Source: Hyphomicrobium sp. (GTDB taxonomy: Bacteria; Pseudomonadota; Alphaproteobacteria; Rhizobiales; Hyphomicrobiaceae). Taken from it: a stretch of 64,000 nucleotides of DNA. A program made the translations under genes and the position numbers. This document shows positions 20,105 through 28,598 of this stretch, piece by piece. Location: contig NZ_WBUE01000013.1 in the NCBI RefSeq assembly GCF_009026145.1, forward strand, positions 1-64,000, written 5' to 3'. The notes below the pieces were generated by a model. It saw nothing but the letters and a program-made list of their open reading frames with translations. It was not told the DNA's origin and did no database searches. The first letter of the stretch is position 1. Each line of letters opens with the position of its first letter.

Positions 20105-20536
20105 ATGAGCGCGGTCCAGGGACGGACGTTGGCATTGATGGCGAAGACGCTGACGCTGGGGCGCCCACGCTTTGAATTGACGGGCGCGAAGAACGATCCA
20201 CCGGGCCGCGAGCCACCCGGAAGGGATCGCGGCAACGAGGATGGGCGCACCGGGATCGCTACCAAGACTCGGCCGAAGACCAAGAAGCCGAGCCTCTACA
20301 AGGTGCTTCTGTTGAACGACGACTACACGCCGATGGAATTCGTCGTTCTCGTGCTCGAAAAGTACTTCGCCAAGGGACGTGATGAAGCGACGCGTATTAT
20401 GCTCCACGTGCACCACAAGGGGGTCGGCGTCTGTGGGGTGTACCCCTACGAGGTTGCCGAGACGAAGGTAACGCAGGTCATGGATTTTTCACGTCAGAAC
20501 GGTCATCCTCTACAGTGCACTATGGAGAAAGAGTAG
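20105..20536 (+). CDS. clpS: ATP-dependent Clp protease adaptor ClpS
   Basis: The conserved ClpS core runs from [20 protein letters not shown] through [40 protein letters not shown] and [20 protein letters not shown]. ClpS delivers N-degron proteins (N-terminal Leu, Phe, Tyr, Trp) to ClpA. The substrate-pocket residues NDD, TPM and the HVHHKG segment are intact. The N-terminal ~45 residues are poorly conserved; the start could be 20105 or the ATG at 20138. It ends 7 bases before the clpA start, forming the usual clpS-clpA operon. Confidence 0.95.
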   Translation: MSAVQGRTLALMAKTLTLGRPRFELTGAKNDPPGREPPGRDRGNEDGRTGIATKTRPKTKKPSLYKVLLLNDDYTPMEFVVLVLEKYFAKGRDEATRIMLHVHHKGVGVCGVYPYEVAETKVTQVMDFSRQNGHPLQCTMEKE

Positions 20537-20543
20537 GTCAGCC

Positions 20544-22994
20544 TTGCCATCGTTCTCGAAGAGCCTGGAAAGCGCCCTGCATCGCGCCCTGGAAGCCGCC
20601 AACGAGCGCAGCCATGAATACGCGACGCTCGAACACCTGTTGCTCGCTCTTCTCGACGATCGCGACGCCGCCGCCGTCATGCGCGCCTGCACGGTAGATC
20701 TCGATACCCTGCGCGCGCGCGTCACCAACTATCTCGACAACGACCTGGGCGCGCTCGTCTCCAAGGAGAGCACCGAGGCGCAGCCGACCACCGGCTTCCA
20801 GCGCGTCATCCATCGCGCCGTCGTGCACGTACAATCGTCCGGGCGTGAGGAAGTCACCGGCGCCAACGTGCTCGTCGCCATCTTCGCCGAGCGCGAGAGC
20901 CACGCCGCATACTTCCTGCAGGAGCAGGAGATGACCCGCTTCGATGCGGTTCAGTACATCAGCCACGGCATCGCCAAGCGCCCGGGCATGTCGGAGCCGC
21001 GCTCCGTGCGCGGCGTCGACGAGGACCAGACGGTGGAGGGCGAGGAGCGCAAGCCCGGCCAGGACGCGCTCAACACCTATTGCGTCAACCTCAACCGCAA
21101 GGCGCGCGATGGCAAGATCGATCCGCTGATCGGCCGCGAGGCCGAGGTGCTGCGCACCATCCAGGTGCTGTGCCGGCGGCAGAAGAACAACCCGCTGTTC
21201 GTCGGCGACCCCGGCGTCGGCAAGACGGCCATCGCCGAGGGTCTCGCCCGCAAGATCATCAAGGGCGACGTACCGGAAGTGCTGCAGGACGCGACCATCT
21301 TCGCGCTCGACATGGGCGCGCTGCTCGCCGGCACGCGCTATCGCGGCGACTTCGAGGAGCGGCTGAAAGCGGTGATGAAGGAGATCGAGAACTATCCCGG
21401 CTCGATCCTGTTCATCGACGAGATCCACACCGTCATCGGTGCCGGCGCCACCTCGGGCGGCGCCATGGACGCCTCCAACCTTTTGAAGCCGGCGCTGCAG
21501 TCGGGCAGCGTGCGCTGCATCGGCTCGACCACCTACAAGGAATACCGGCAGCACTTCGAGAAGGACCGGGCGCTCGTCCGGCGCTTCCAGAAGATCGACG
21601 TGAAGGAGCCCTCGGTCGAGGATTCCGTCGCCATCCTCAAGGGCCTCAAGCCGTACTTCGAGAGCTTCCACAAGCTGAAATACACCAACGAAGCCATCCG
21701 CACCGCGGTGGAGCTGTCGGCCAAGTACATCCACGACCGCAAGCTGCCCGACAAGGCGATCGACGTGATCGACGAGACGGGCGCCTCGCAGATGCTCGTC
21801 CCCGAAGGCAAGCGCAAGAAGAAGATCACGGTGAAGGAGATCGAGGCGACCGTCGCCACCATGGCGCGCATCCCGCCGAAGACAGTCACGAAGTCGGACG
21901 CCGAGGTCCTCGTCAATCTGCAGAAGGATTTAAAGCGCGTCGTGTTCGGGCAGGACCAGGCGATCGAAGCGCTGGCTTCGGCGATCAAGCTGTCGCGTGC
22001 CGGCCTGCGCGAGCCGGAAAAGCCGATCGGCTGCTACCTGTTCTCCGGCCCCACCGGCGTCGGCAAGACCGAGGTCGCCCGCCAGCTCGCCGATCTCATG
22101 GGCATCGAGCTGCTACGCTTCGACATGTCGGAGTACATGGAGAAGCACACGGTGAGCCGCCTGATCGGCGCGCCGCCCGGCTACGTCGGCTTCGACCAGG
22201 GCGGTCTTCTGACCGACGGCATCGACCAGCATCCGCACAGCGTGCTGCTGCTCGATGAGATCGAGAAGGCGCACCCCGACCTGTTCAACATCCTTCTGCA
22301 GGTCATGGATCACGGCAAGCTCACCGACCACAACGGCAAGCAGGTCGACTTCCGCAACGTCGTACTCATCATGACGACGAATGCGGGCGCTTCCGACCTC
22401 GCCAAGCCGCCCATGGGCTTCTCCAGCGTCAAGCGCACGGGCGACGATACGGAAGCGATCAACCGGATGTTCACGCCGGAGTTCCGCAACCGCCTCGACG
22501 CCATCGTGCCGTTCGCCGGCCTGCCACCCGAGGTGATCACCAAGGTGGTGGAGAAGTTCATCTTCCAGCTCGAGGCGCAGCTCGCCGACCGCGGCGTGCT
22601 GATCGAGCTTTCGGAGGACGCAACGCGCTGGCTGGCTGAGAAGGGCTACGACGAGAAGTTCGGTGCCCGCCCGCTCGCCCGCGTCATCCAGGAGCACATC
22701 AAGAAGCCGCTCGCCGACGAGCTCCTGTTCGGCAAGCTCGAGCACGGCGGCACGGTGAAGGTGGTGGTCGTCGGCAAGGGCGAGGAGCGCAAGCTGAGCT
22801 TCGAGTTCCTGGCGCCGGACCCCAACAAGCGGCCGAAGGCCAAGAGCGAGGACGACGAGGACGAGGACGAGCCGCAGGCGGTGCTCGTCGACGCGGCCCC
22901 GCGCAAGGCGCTGCCCTCGCCGAAGGAGCGCAAGGAGCGACCCTCCAAGCCGTCGGGCACGGTCCCCAGCGTGCCGCGCCGCAAGGACGACTAG
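20544..22994 (+). CDS. clpA: ATP-dependent Clp protease ATP-binding subunit ClpA
   Basis: An 816-residue AAA+ unfoldase with an N-terminal double Clp repeat domain (about 1-145), the first Walker A GDPGVGKT at 221-228, the second GPTGVGKT at 502-509, and pore and sensor motifs in place. There is no middle M-domain, so it is ClpA rather than ClpB. It feeds ClpS-bound or tagged substrates into ClpP. The start is TTG at 20544, seven bases after the AGG of GTAGGTC; no closer ATG fits the family N-terminus. The last ~50 residues form an unusual acidic-then-basic tail (SEDDEDEDEP...KERKERPSKP) that is not part of the AAA+ fold. Confidence 0.96.
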   Translation: MPSFSKSLESALHRALEAANERSHEYATLEHLLLALLDDRDAAAVMRACTVDLDTLRARVTNYLDNDLGALVSKESTEAQPTTGFQRVIHRAVVHVQSSGREEVTGANVLVAIFAERESHAAYFLQEQEMTRFDAVQYISHGIAKRPGMSEPRSVRGVDEDQTVEGEERKPGQDALNTYCVNLNRKARDGKIDPLIGREAEVLRTIQVLCRRQKNNPLFVGDPGVGKTAIAEGLARKIIKGDVPEVLQDATIFALDMGALLAGTRYRGDFEERLKAVMKEIENYPGSILFIDEIHTVIGAGATSGGAMDASNLLKPALQSGSVRCIGSTTYKEYRQHFEKDRALVRRFQKIDVKEPSVEDSVAILKGLKPYFESFHKLKYTNEAIRTAVELSAKYIHDRKLPDKAIDVIDETGASQMLVPEGKRKKKITVKEIEATVATMARIPPKTVTKSDAEVLVNLQKDLKRVVFGQDQAIEALASAIKLSRAGLREPEKPIGCYLFSGPTGVGKTEVARQLADLMGIELLRFDMSEYMEKHTVSRLIGAPPGYVGFDQGGLLTDGIDQHPHSVLLLDEIEKAHPDLFNILLQVMDHGKLTDHNGKQVDFRNVVLIMTTNAGASDLAKPPMGFSSVKRTGDDTEAINRMFTPEFRNRLDAIVPFAGLPPEVITKVVEKFIFQLEAQLADRGVLIELSEDATRWLAEKGYDEKFGARPLARVIQEHIKKPLADELLFGKLEHGGTVKVVVVGKGEERKLSFEFLAPDPNKRPKAKSEDDEDEDEPQAVLVDAAPRKALPSPKERKERPSKPSGTVPSVPRRKDD

Positions 22995-23020
22995 GCCGGT
23001 TCATCCGGCACTGAAACGCC

Positions 23021-23048
23021 AAACGCCGGAGGCCATCTCCGGCGTTTT
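23021..23048 (+). terminator. Intrinsic terminator after clpA
   Basis: AAACGCCGGAG pairs with CTCCGGCGTTT across a 5-base loop, with T residues at the end of the stem. It lies 26 bases beyond the clpA stop and separates the clp operon from the defence cassette. Confidence 0.85.
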
Positions 23049-23189
23049 GCATTTGTTGCGCCGCACGGCTGCGCTGTGTAACCGAGTGGTCCGCGAGGGC
23101 TCCACCACCTGTGGGTAATTACTCTTAGTTCTTTTCATCGCACGCCGAATCGCGGGGAACTCACCCACATTGATGCTTTGGAGGCGGTT

Positions 23190-24038
23190 GTGTCGCCGTT
23201 ACGTGCGGCCTGGGTTGGCATTCGCCGACACGGGCTTAGTTTGTTTGCCTGGTTCCTCGAATTTTTCGGGGCGATTTGGCTCGTCATCGAGGCGACATCG
23301 TTCTTCTCGGCTTGGGTGCGGCAGTACACAGAGAGCAATACTCGGCTGCTGCTAGCGGCCTTGGTTGTTGCTGCGTGCGCGGCACTGTGGCGCGCCCGCG
23401 CGCCGGTCGCGGTAGTCCTGCCGCTCCGGCACAGCAACACGCAAGTTGAAGTCCGGTTCGGCGACCTGTTTGCCATCCGGGGTGATCATCTCGCCATTCC
23501 AGTCAATGATGGTTTCGACGGCGCCCTGGGCGACACGGTTGACCGCAAGTCAGTGCACGGCCAGTTCGTTCAGAAATTCTATCGAGGCTCGCAACGCGAG
23601 TTTGAAGCCGCGTGCGATGCACGGCTTTCGAAGGCAGAAGGTGTGCCGAGCGGCCGTAAGGGCCGGAGGCTGGCCTACGTGATCGGCACGACCGCGGCTC
23701 TTCCGCTTGAAGGGCGCAAAGCGTTCCTGTTCGCGCTCTCCAAAACAGATGCCCAAACACTGAAGGCATCCGCCGACGTACCGATTATGTGGCGTGCGCT
23801 CGACGGCCTGTGGAAATGCGTGCGTATCCATTCAAACGGCCACGCCGTCAGCCTGCCCTTGGTTGGCGCTGGTCAGTCGGGTGTCGGCATCGAGCCGAAG
23901 CACCTGCTGCGCCTGATCCTGCTGTCGATCCTGGTAGCGACGCGCGAGGGTGAGGTGTGCAAGCGGATTAGCGTCGTGCTGCATCCCGACATGTTCGAGA
24001 AGATCGACCTAAGGGCGGTCGAAAACGATTGGAGCTAA
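23190..24038 (+). CDS. thsA: Type II Thoeris effector ThsA (two TM helices plus macro domain)
   Basis: A 282-residue protein. Two transmembrane helices occupy about residues 15-38 (LSLFAWFLEFFGAIWLVIEA) and 50-68. The soluble part is a macro-like domain: VEVRFGDLFAIRGDHLAIPV, then NDGFDGALGDTVDRKSVHGQ, later SLPLVGAGQSGVGI. This TM-TM-macro layout is that of the Thoeris ThsA macro family (formerly DUF6430). In type II Thoeris the macro domain senses the nucleotide signal made by the TIR partner, and the membrane part then damages the cell. The GTG at 23190 has a perfect GGAGG five bases upstream; TTG at 23178 is in frame but lacks a site. The TIR gene follows after 3 bases. Family call good, antiphage activity inferred. 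Confidence 0.82.
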   Translation: MSPLRAAWVGIRRHGLSLFAWFLEFFGAIWLVIEATSFFSAWVRQYTESNTRLLLAALVVAACAALWRARAPVAVVLPLRHSNTQVEVRFGDLFAIRGDHLAIPVNDGFDGALGDTVDRKSVHGQFVQKFYRGSQREFEAACDARLSKAEGVPSGRKGRRLAYVIGTTAALPLEGRKAFLFALSKTDAQTLKASADVPIMWRALDGLWKCVRIHSNGHAVSLPLVGAGQSGVGIEPKHLLRLILLSILVATREGEVCKRISVVLHPDMFEKIDLRAVENDWS

Positions 24039-24041
24039 GCG

Positions 24042-24605
24042 ATGGCCTACAGAAGCGGAACCTATGTCGCCTTCCATGCTGAGGGCAATTCTCACCCAAC
24101 CGAGACGGACATGAAATACTACCGTCTCCTTCAAGCGTGGCACGATCATGAGGACATTGAGTTCGCGCTGGTCAACAGCCATGACAAGGCATCGGCGGTG
24201 CGCGATTCTAGTAAGCGCGAGACGCTGCGCCGAAGCCTGATGGAGCGGCTGCGCAACTCGAGGAACATGGTGCTCATTATCGGCGACAGCACGTGGCGCG
24301 ACACCGATTGGGTGCCGTTCGAGATCGGCCAGGCGATTGACACGTATAAGATCCCAATCATCGCGACCTATCCTGATTATCTCAACATAACCAATCCCGG
24401 TGCCCTGCGTCCGTTCTGGCCGGCGGCGCTCGCGCAGCGCATCGACGACGGTACGGCTCACGTGATCCACATCCCATTCCGACAGGGGCCGATCAAGCAC
24501 GCCATCAAGACCTTCGACTACGATAACTACCCATTGGGCGGCGGGCTCGGCATCTATTCGTTGGAAAGCTACGCCGCCTGGGGACTCGTCCAGACCTCTG
24601 CATAG
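24042..24605 (+). CDS. thsB: Type II Thoeris TIR-like signalling enzyme ThsB
   Basis: A 187-residue protein with a TIR-like fold of the ThsB type (formerly DUF1863). A first strand (GTYVAFHAEGN) is followed by LRRSLMERLRNSRNMVLIIG, then DSTWRDTDWVPFEIGQAIDT and IPIIATYP. The Glu of WVPFE (about Glu94) sits where TIR NADases have the catalytic glutamate. In type II Thoeris the TIR protein makes a histidine-ADP-ribose signal from NAD+ upon phage infection; that activity is known for the family, not shown here. It begins 3 bases after the thsA stop with GGAG upstream, so the two are co-translated. The residues after 125 are unassigned. Confidence 0.8.
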   Translation: MAYRSGTYVAFHAEGNSHPTETDMKYYRLLQAWHDHEDIEFALVNSHDKASAVRDSSKRETLRRSLMERLRNSRNMVLIIGDSTWRDTDWVPFEIGQAIDTYKIPIIATYPDYLNITNPGALRPFWPAALAQRIDDGTAHVIHIPFRQGPIKHAIKTFDYDNYPLGGGLGIYSLESYAAWGLVQTSA

Positions 24606-24704
24606 TATGGGCCCGAAGCAGGAAGCTCTTGCTGGGTTGTAGGCCGGCTGCTCTTGCGCGTACCGTTGCGCCGCTTCTTTGATCCAGCATGGTCGCAGGC
24701 AGCC

Positions 24705-26027
24705 ATGGCGCCAAGCTCCGCGAAAACCTCATCCACCACTCAGTCGGGCCGTGGCCAAATCGGCATGGCGGCTGCGGTGTCGGTTGGCATCGGCGGCATG
24801 GTGGGCGCCGGAATTTTCTCGATTCTCGGCGTCGTCGCCCAGGCGGCCGGCAATGCCATGTGGCTTGCCTTTGCGATTGGCGGCGTGGTGGCGCTCCTGT
24901 CCACCTATTCCTACGCCAAGCTCGGCGCCACCTTCCCCTCTGCCGGCGGCGCGGTGAACTTTCTAGTGCAAGGCTTTGGCGACGGCGTCTTCGCCGGCGG
25001 TCTAAACCTGTTCATGTGGGCGGGCTACATCATCTCGCTCGCCCTTTATGCGACCGCTTTCGGTAGCTACGCCGCGACCTTCATCTCCGACACGCCATCG
25101 GCATTGCTGGTCAAATCGCTGGCCATCGGCTCCGTTCTGCTGGTGACGGTGGTGAATGCGTTCGGGGCCAAGATCATGGGGCAGGGGGAGACGATCATCG
25201 TCGCCATCAAGGTGGCTATCCTTGTCCTCTTCGCCGCCACGGGATTGTACTTCGTCAAGCCGGAGAACCTCTCGCCGGCGTTATGGCCGGGCGCCGAGTC
25301 GATCCTCTTCGGCGCCGGCGTGCTGTTCATCGGCTACGAGGGCTTCGGGCTGATCACCAATACGGCCGGCGACATGCGCAACCCTGAAAGGATGCTGCCC
25401 CGCGCTCTCTACACGGCGGTGATTCTCGTGATCGCGCTCTATCTCGCGGTTTCGCTGACGGTGACGGGCAATCTGTCGGACGCAGAGATCGCGCGCGCCC
25501 GGGATTACGCTCTCGCCGAGGCCGCTAAACCATTTCTCGGCGAGCTGGGGTTTCGATTGATCGCTATTGCTGCGCTATTCTCAACCGCATCCGCAATCAA
25601 CGCGACGCTCTTTGGCTCGGCCAACATCTGCTACATGATCGCCCGCGATGGCGAGCTGCCCGCCAGACTGTCACGGATCGAATGGAAGCAGGCGTCGGGC
25701 GGTCTCTTGCTCACCGCGGCCCTCGTCGTGGCGGTGATGCTGTGCTTCGACCTTGCCGGCATCGCCATGATGGGCAGCGCTGCCTTCCTTCTCGTCTATG
25801 CCGCCGTGAACGCAGGCCACCTCCTGGTTCTCAAGCAGACTGGGGCGAACGCCACGATCGTTTGGCTGTCGTTGCTCACCTGCCTCGCCATGTTCGCCGT
25901 GCTCGGCGTCTACACCTATCAACAACAGCCTGCGGCCATCGCGGCCCTGGTTCTCATCGCGGCGGCCTCGTTTGTAGCCGAGTGGGTCTATCGGCGATGG
26001 ACAGCACGTAAGATCAGGATTGCCTGA
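24705..26027 (+). CDS. APC superfamily amino acid permease
   Basis: A 440-residue integral membrane transporter with about 12 hydrophobic segments. The opening AAAVSVGIGGMVGAGIFSIL is the APC substrate/sodium-site motif G-[SAV]-[GI]-G-F/I in the first helix, followed by TFPSAGGAVNFLVQGFGDGV. It probably imports an amino acid or amine with protons; specificity cannot be read. The frame begins with TTG at 24654, but the ATG at 24705 has GCAGG seven bases upstream and starts near the conserved region. It follows the Thoeris pair by 100 bases without a clear terminator. Confidence 0.88.
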   Translation: MAPSSAKTSSTTQSGRGQIGMAAAVSVGIGGMVGAGIFSILGVVAQAAGNAMWLAFAIGGVVALLSTYSYAKLGATFPSAGGAVNFLVQGFGDGVFAGGLNLFMWAGYIISLALYATAFGSYAATFISDTPSALLVKSLAIGSVLLVTVVNAFGAKIMGQGETIIVAIKVAILVLFAATGLYFVKPENLSPALWPGAESILFGAGVLFIGYEGFGLITNTAGDMRNPERMLPRALYTAVILVIALYLAVSLTVTGNLSDAEIARARDYALAEAAKPFLGELGFRLIAIAALFSTASAINATLFGSANICYMIARDGELPARLSRIEWKQASGGLLLTAALVVAVMLCFDLAGIAMMGSAAFLLVYAAVNAGHLLVLKQTGANATIVWLSLLTCLAMFAVLGVYTYQQQPAAIAALVLIAAASFVAEWVYRRWTARKIRIA

Positions 26028-26251
26028 CCCTTAACGGCTCATCAGCGTCGCTTCCGAGCGCGCCAGCGCGATTGGCCACTGGTTGAAAGGGTCTGCCGCG
26101 AGCGTTCGGCATACATCATTGGCCCCAGGACCTCGGCACTGGCAGGTTCTTTACCTGGTTGCGCGATCATTGGAGGCTGCAGCATCACCGCCGGGCCCGG
26201 TCGGCCATTTTGCATCGCGGATCTAGGCGCCGAGCAGATCAGGAGGCCTCA
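26028..26251. other. Intergenic region, nothing recognised
   Basis: About 220 bases between the permease and the small secreted protein. I see no gene, hairpin or clear promoter; only the ribosome site AGGAGG at the right end, belonging to the next gene. Confidence 0.5.
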
Positions 26252-26548
26252 ATGAAGCGTTCAGCAATGTTAGGCGCCGCCATGATCGCGGCAGCTCTGC
26301 TCCCAGTAACCGTTTCCCCGGCGATGGCCGGTGGCTGGTGGCATCGGGACGGCTATGCGGCCCCTCGCCATTACAAGAAATACTACCGCAGCGCCCCCCG
26401 CTACTACGACGGCAGCGTCCGCTACTACAACAGTCCCCGCGCCTATAGATCTGCGTGCGGCTATGGCGATTGCGCATGCCTGCGGGCCATCGCGATCAGG
26501 ACCGGCAACCCGGTCTGGTGGGACAAGTACCAGGCCTGCACCGGCTGA
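26252..26548 (+). CDS. Small secreted Tyr-rich, Cys-containing protein
   Basis: A 98-residue protein with a clear signal peptide (MKRSAMLGAAMIAAALLPVT...PAMAGG, cleavage after AMA), a Tyr/Arg-rich mature N-terminus (HYKKYYRSAPRYYDGSVRYY), and a C-terminal module CGYGDCACLRAIAIRTGNPV, then WWDKYQACTG with four cysteines that could form disulfides. Short proteins with this 'RTGNPVWWDKYQAC' ending are common hypotheticals in Rhizobiales; the role is unknown. The start at 26252 has AGGAGG seven bases upstream, although the frame is open from 26159. Confidence 0.82.
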   Translation: MKRSAMLGAAMIAAALLPVTVSPAMAGGWWHRDGYAAPRHYKKYYRSAPRYYDGSVRYYNSPRAYRSACGYGDCACLRAIAIRTGNPVWWDKYQACTG

Positions 26549-26599
26549 GGGCGAAACAACAAGCTCCGCGGCAGCGGTCGATACGTCGAAAGAGTCCCG

Positions 26600-27223
26600 C
26601 TACTTCAAACGTCGAAAGTGGCTGAATTGGAAGCGCTGGATGGATCCAGTGGGCGTCGTATGGACATGGTTGCGGCTCTCGACCAGCTCGAACGACGGCC
26701 CCAGAATTTGCCCGAGCGAAGCGGCATCGTGACGAACGATGGGCAGTCCACTGCAGCGTTCGGGACCGTCCAAGGCAAACGTCCCGATGATGACATGACC
26801 GCCGGGACGCACCGCTTTTGAGACCCGCGCCGCATAGGCAGCGCGATCGCTCGCGTCGGTCAGGAAATGAAAGGTCGCTCGGTCGTGCCACACGTCGTAG
26901 GTTTGCGACGGCTCCCAGGTGGTTATGTCTGCTACGACCCATTGCACCTTTGCGCTGCGCGCACCCAGCCGACGCTTTGATGTTGCGAGCGCCTCATTCG
27001 ACAGGTCAAGGACGGTGACGGCCTCGAAACCTTCGTCCAGGAGAGCATCCACCAGCCGTGAAGTGCCACCGCCAATGTCGATAATCGATGCGTCTGCCTT
27101 CGCGTCGGCCGCATGGATGAGGTCGATCGAGATGGCTGGGCTCTCCTCGAACCAGCTAACGTCGCGCTCGCCCTTGGTTCGGTAGATGTTCTCCCAATGG
27201 GGCTGCAGATCGGACTTGCTCAT
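26600..27223 (-). CDS. Class I SAM-dependent methyltransferase
   Basis: A 207-residue Rossmann-fold methyltransferase: WENIYRTKGERDVSWFEESP at the N-terminus, motif I IIDIGGGTSRLVDALLDEGF, acidic VLDLSNEAL, then WHDRATFHFLTDASDRAAYA. The 'W...Y..KG..DVSWFE' opening is shared with a family of small methyltransferases related to thiopurine methyltransferases; the acceptor is unknown. Its ATG overlaps the stop of the upstream phosphorylase gene (ATGA), and AGGAAAAG precedes it, so the two form an operon. The frame extends up to 27256. Confidence 0.85.
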   Translation of the reverse strand: MSKSDLQPHWENIYRTKGERDVSWFEESPAISIDLIHAADAKADASIIDIGGGTSRLVDALLDEGFEAVTVLDLSNEALATSKRRLGARSAKVQWVVADITTWEPSQTYDVWHDRATFHFLTDASDRAAYAARVSKAVRPGGHVIIGTFALDGPERCSGLPIVRHDAASLGQILGPSFELVESRNHVHTTPTGSIQRFQFSHFRRLK

Positions 27224-28038
27224 GGTTCTTTTCCTTCTGGGACTCGTGCAATCCATGCGCGCGCTGCAGCGACAACGACAGCCAGCGCATCGACCGTTCC
27301 GTCTGCCTCGCCCTTCTCGAAGTCGCCTTCCACCAGTGCCATTTGATTAGTGACGTGGGCGAAGCACAAAACCGGCTTGTGGCGCGCGGTGGCGAACGCG
27401 TAGAGCGCCGCCGCTTCCATTTCGACGGCAAGCAGTCCCTTTGCCTTATTGTCGGCAATGGCTTGCGCCGTCTCACGAAAGGGTGCGTCGGTCGTCCAGG
27501 TCGCGCCGCGCTCTACCGGTACGCGCAGGCCATCGAACGCACCTGTCACTGTCGCCAGCAGCGCCGGATCAGCGTGGCCAAACTCGCTTGGTGGAAGATA
27601 ATGATAGCTGGCGCCTTCATCGCGCAGCGCCTTTTCAATCAGGACGAAGTAGGGCGGGTCGCGCAACTCCACGAGCCGACCCGCGGAGGTCATGCTCATC
27701 AACAGTCGGCAGCCGCTGGCAAACAACTGCTCGGCGACGAGTACGGCAAACGGTGCCCCGACCGCGCAACCAACGATTCCCAGCTCAACACCTGCCTCAG
27801 TCACGCGGTAGAGGTCGGTGTGATAGCAGGGCCATGCCGGATCCCTTTGCGCGCCACCCACGCTTCTTAGCTGCCGCACCATGTCGCCGTCGGGATCGAG
27901 GACGCAGATCTGCGGCACCGGCGATTGCTCCAAGCCCTTTTGCCGCCGCGCCTCGCGCAGCAGGTTCTCGGGCGTAAAGGCGGATGGGGTGGAATGGGCT
28001 TTTTCTGCGAGGATTGGCGGTGATTCCGGGAGATGCAT
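27220..28038 (-). CDS. Nucleoside phosphorylase-like protein (PNP/UDP family)
   Basis: A 272-residue protein with the nucleoside phosphorylase fold. Visible features are GIVGCAVGAPFAVLVAEQLF, a central LLMSMTSAGRLVEL, and the purine-site segment LLAVEMEAAALYAFATARHK, in which the Glu-Met-Glu of the substrate pocket is conserved. It probably cleaves or salvages a nucleoside with phosphate, though AMP-nucleosidase-like or MTA/SAH nucleosidase activity is possible. The ATG at 28038 follows GAGGG by six bases. It is translationally coupled to the methyltransferase gene, suggesting linked metabolism (inference). Confidence 0.83.
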   Translation of the reverse strand: MHLPESPPILAEKAHSTPSAFTPENLLREARRQKGLEQSPVPQICVLDPDGDMVRQLRSVGGAQRDPAWPCYHTDLYRVTEAGVELGIVGCAVGAPFAVLVAEQLFASGCRLLMSMTSAGRLVELRDPPYFVLIEKALRDEGASYHYLPPSEFGHADPALLATVTGAFDGLRVPVERGATWTTDAPFRETAQAIADNKAKGLLAVEMEAAALYAFATARHKPVLCFAHVTNQMALVEGDFEKGEADGTVDALAVVVAAARAWIARVPEGKEP

Positions 28039-28189
28039 GCGATGCCCTCAGCTTTGGTGGTTGATTGGCGCGGCCGGTTGCGTCTCAGAAGACCAGTACC
28101 TTGTCGGCAGCGAGGGTCTCGGCCGCGAGTTCGTCATGGTGCCGCGGCGCGCGCCTTCCACCGGCTCGACATCCGTCAAGCCGCGCGGA

Positions 28190-28531
28190 TCAAACGCCCA
28201 AGGTCTTGCGGCGCTTTTCGTATTCTTCGTGGTCGATCTCGCCCTTTGCGAACCGCTCGTCCAGAATCTCGCGGGGAGTCCGGTTCGGGGCCCCCATCGG
28301 ACCTCCGGCGAGCCAGCGAACGACCAGAACGATCACGGCGACCAGGATTGCCAGCCACACGAGCATGAACAGCGGTCCCAGGAACATGCCACCCGACCCC
28401 CATCCCCAATCGTGCATCATCGGCCATGCCCCATCAGCAGGTCCGCTCCCCGGACCCTCTTGGGCACGAGCCACAAACGGCAGTGACCAGGATCCAATGG
28501 CCGCGACGATGTTTGCAGCTATTCGCCTCAC
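28190..28531 (-). CDS. SHOCT domain membrane protein
   Basis: A 113-residue protein with a signal or first membrane segment (about 5-23), a Trp/Gly-rich stretch (MMHDWGWGSGGMFLGPLFML), a transmembrane helix (about 50-75), and a C-terminal SHOCT motif (TPREILDERFAKGEIDHEEY, EKRRKTL). SHOCT is a short oligomerisation domain found at protein C-termini. The start is GTG at 28531 with GGGAGG six bases upstream. It diverges from the ArsR-rhodanese gene across a shared operator-like palindrome, so it is probably that regulator's target. Confidence 0.85.
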   Translation of the reverse strand: MRRIAANIVAAIGSWSLPFVARAQEGPGSGPADGAWPMMHDWGWGSGGMFLGPLFMLVWLAILVAVIVLVVRWLAGGPMGAPNRTPREILDERFAKGEIDHEEYEKRRKTLGV

Positions 28532-28557
28532 GACACACCTCCCTTGACTTTCTCATA

Positions 28558-28577
28558 ATTCAATGTATTGCTTGAAT
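28558..28577. promoter_or_regulatory. Operator-like palindrome between SHOCT and ArsR-type genes
   Basis: ATTCAA-8 bases-TTGAAT lies in the AT-rich divergent gap next to a TTGACT hexamer. The spacing and A/T-rich arms fit ArsR/SmtB-family operators. Site identified by symmetry and position only. Confidence 0.5.
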
Positions 28578-28598
28578 GATCTAATGACCAGCTCGCCC

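Noticed and set aside
28039..28189. Short minus-strand frame ending ELAAETLAADKVLVF before the phosphorylase gene
   Set aside because: No start codon with a ribosome site and no extent beyond about 24 residues. It could be the tail of a lost gene but is not supportable.
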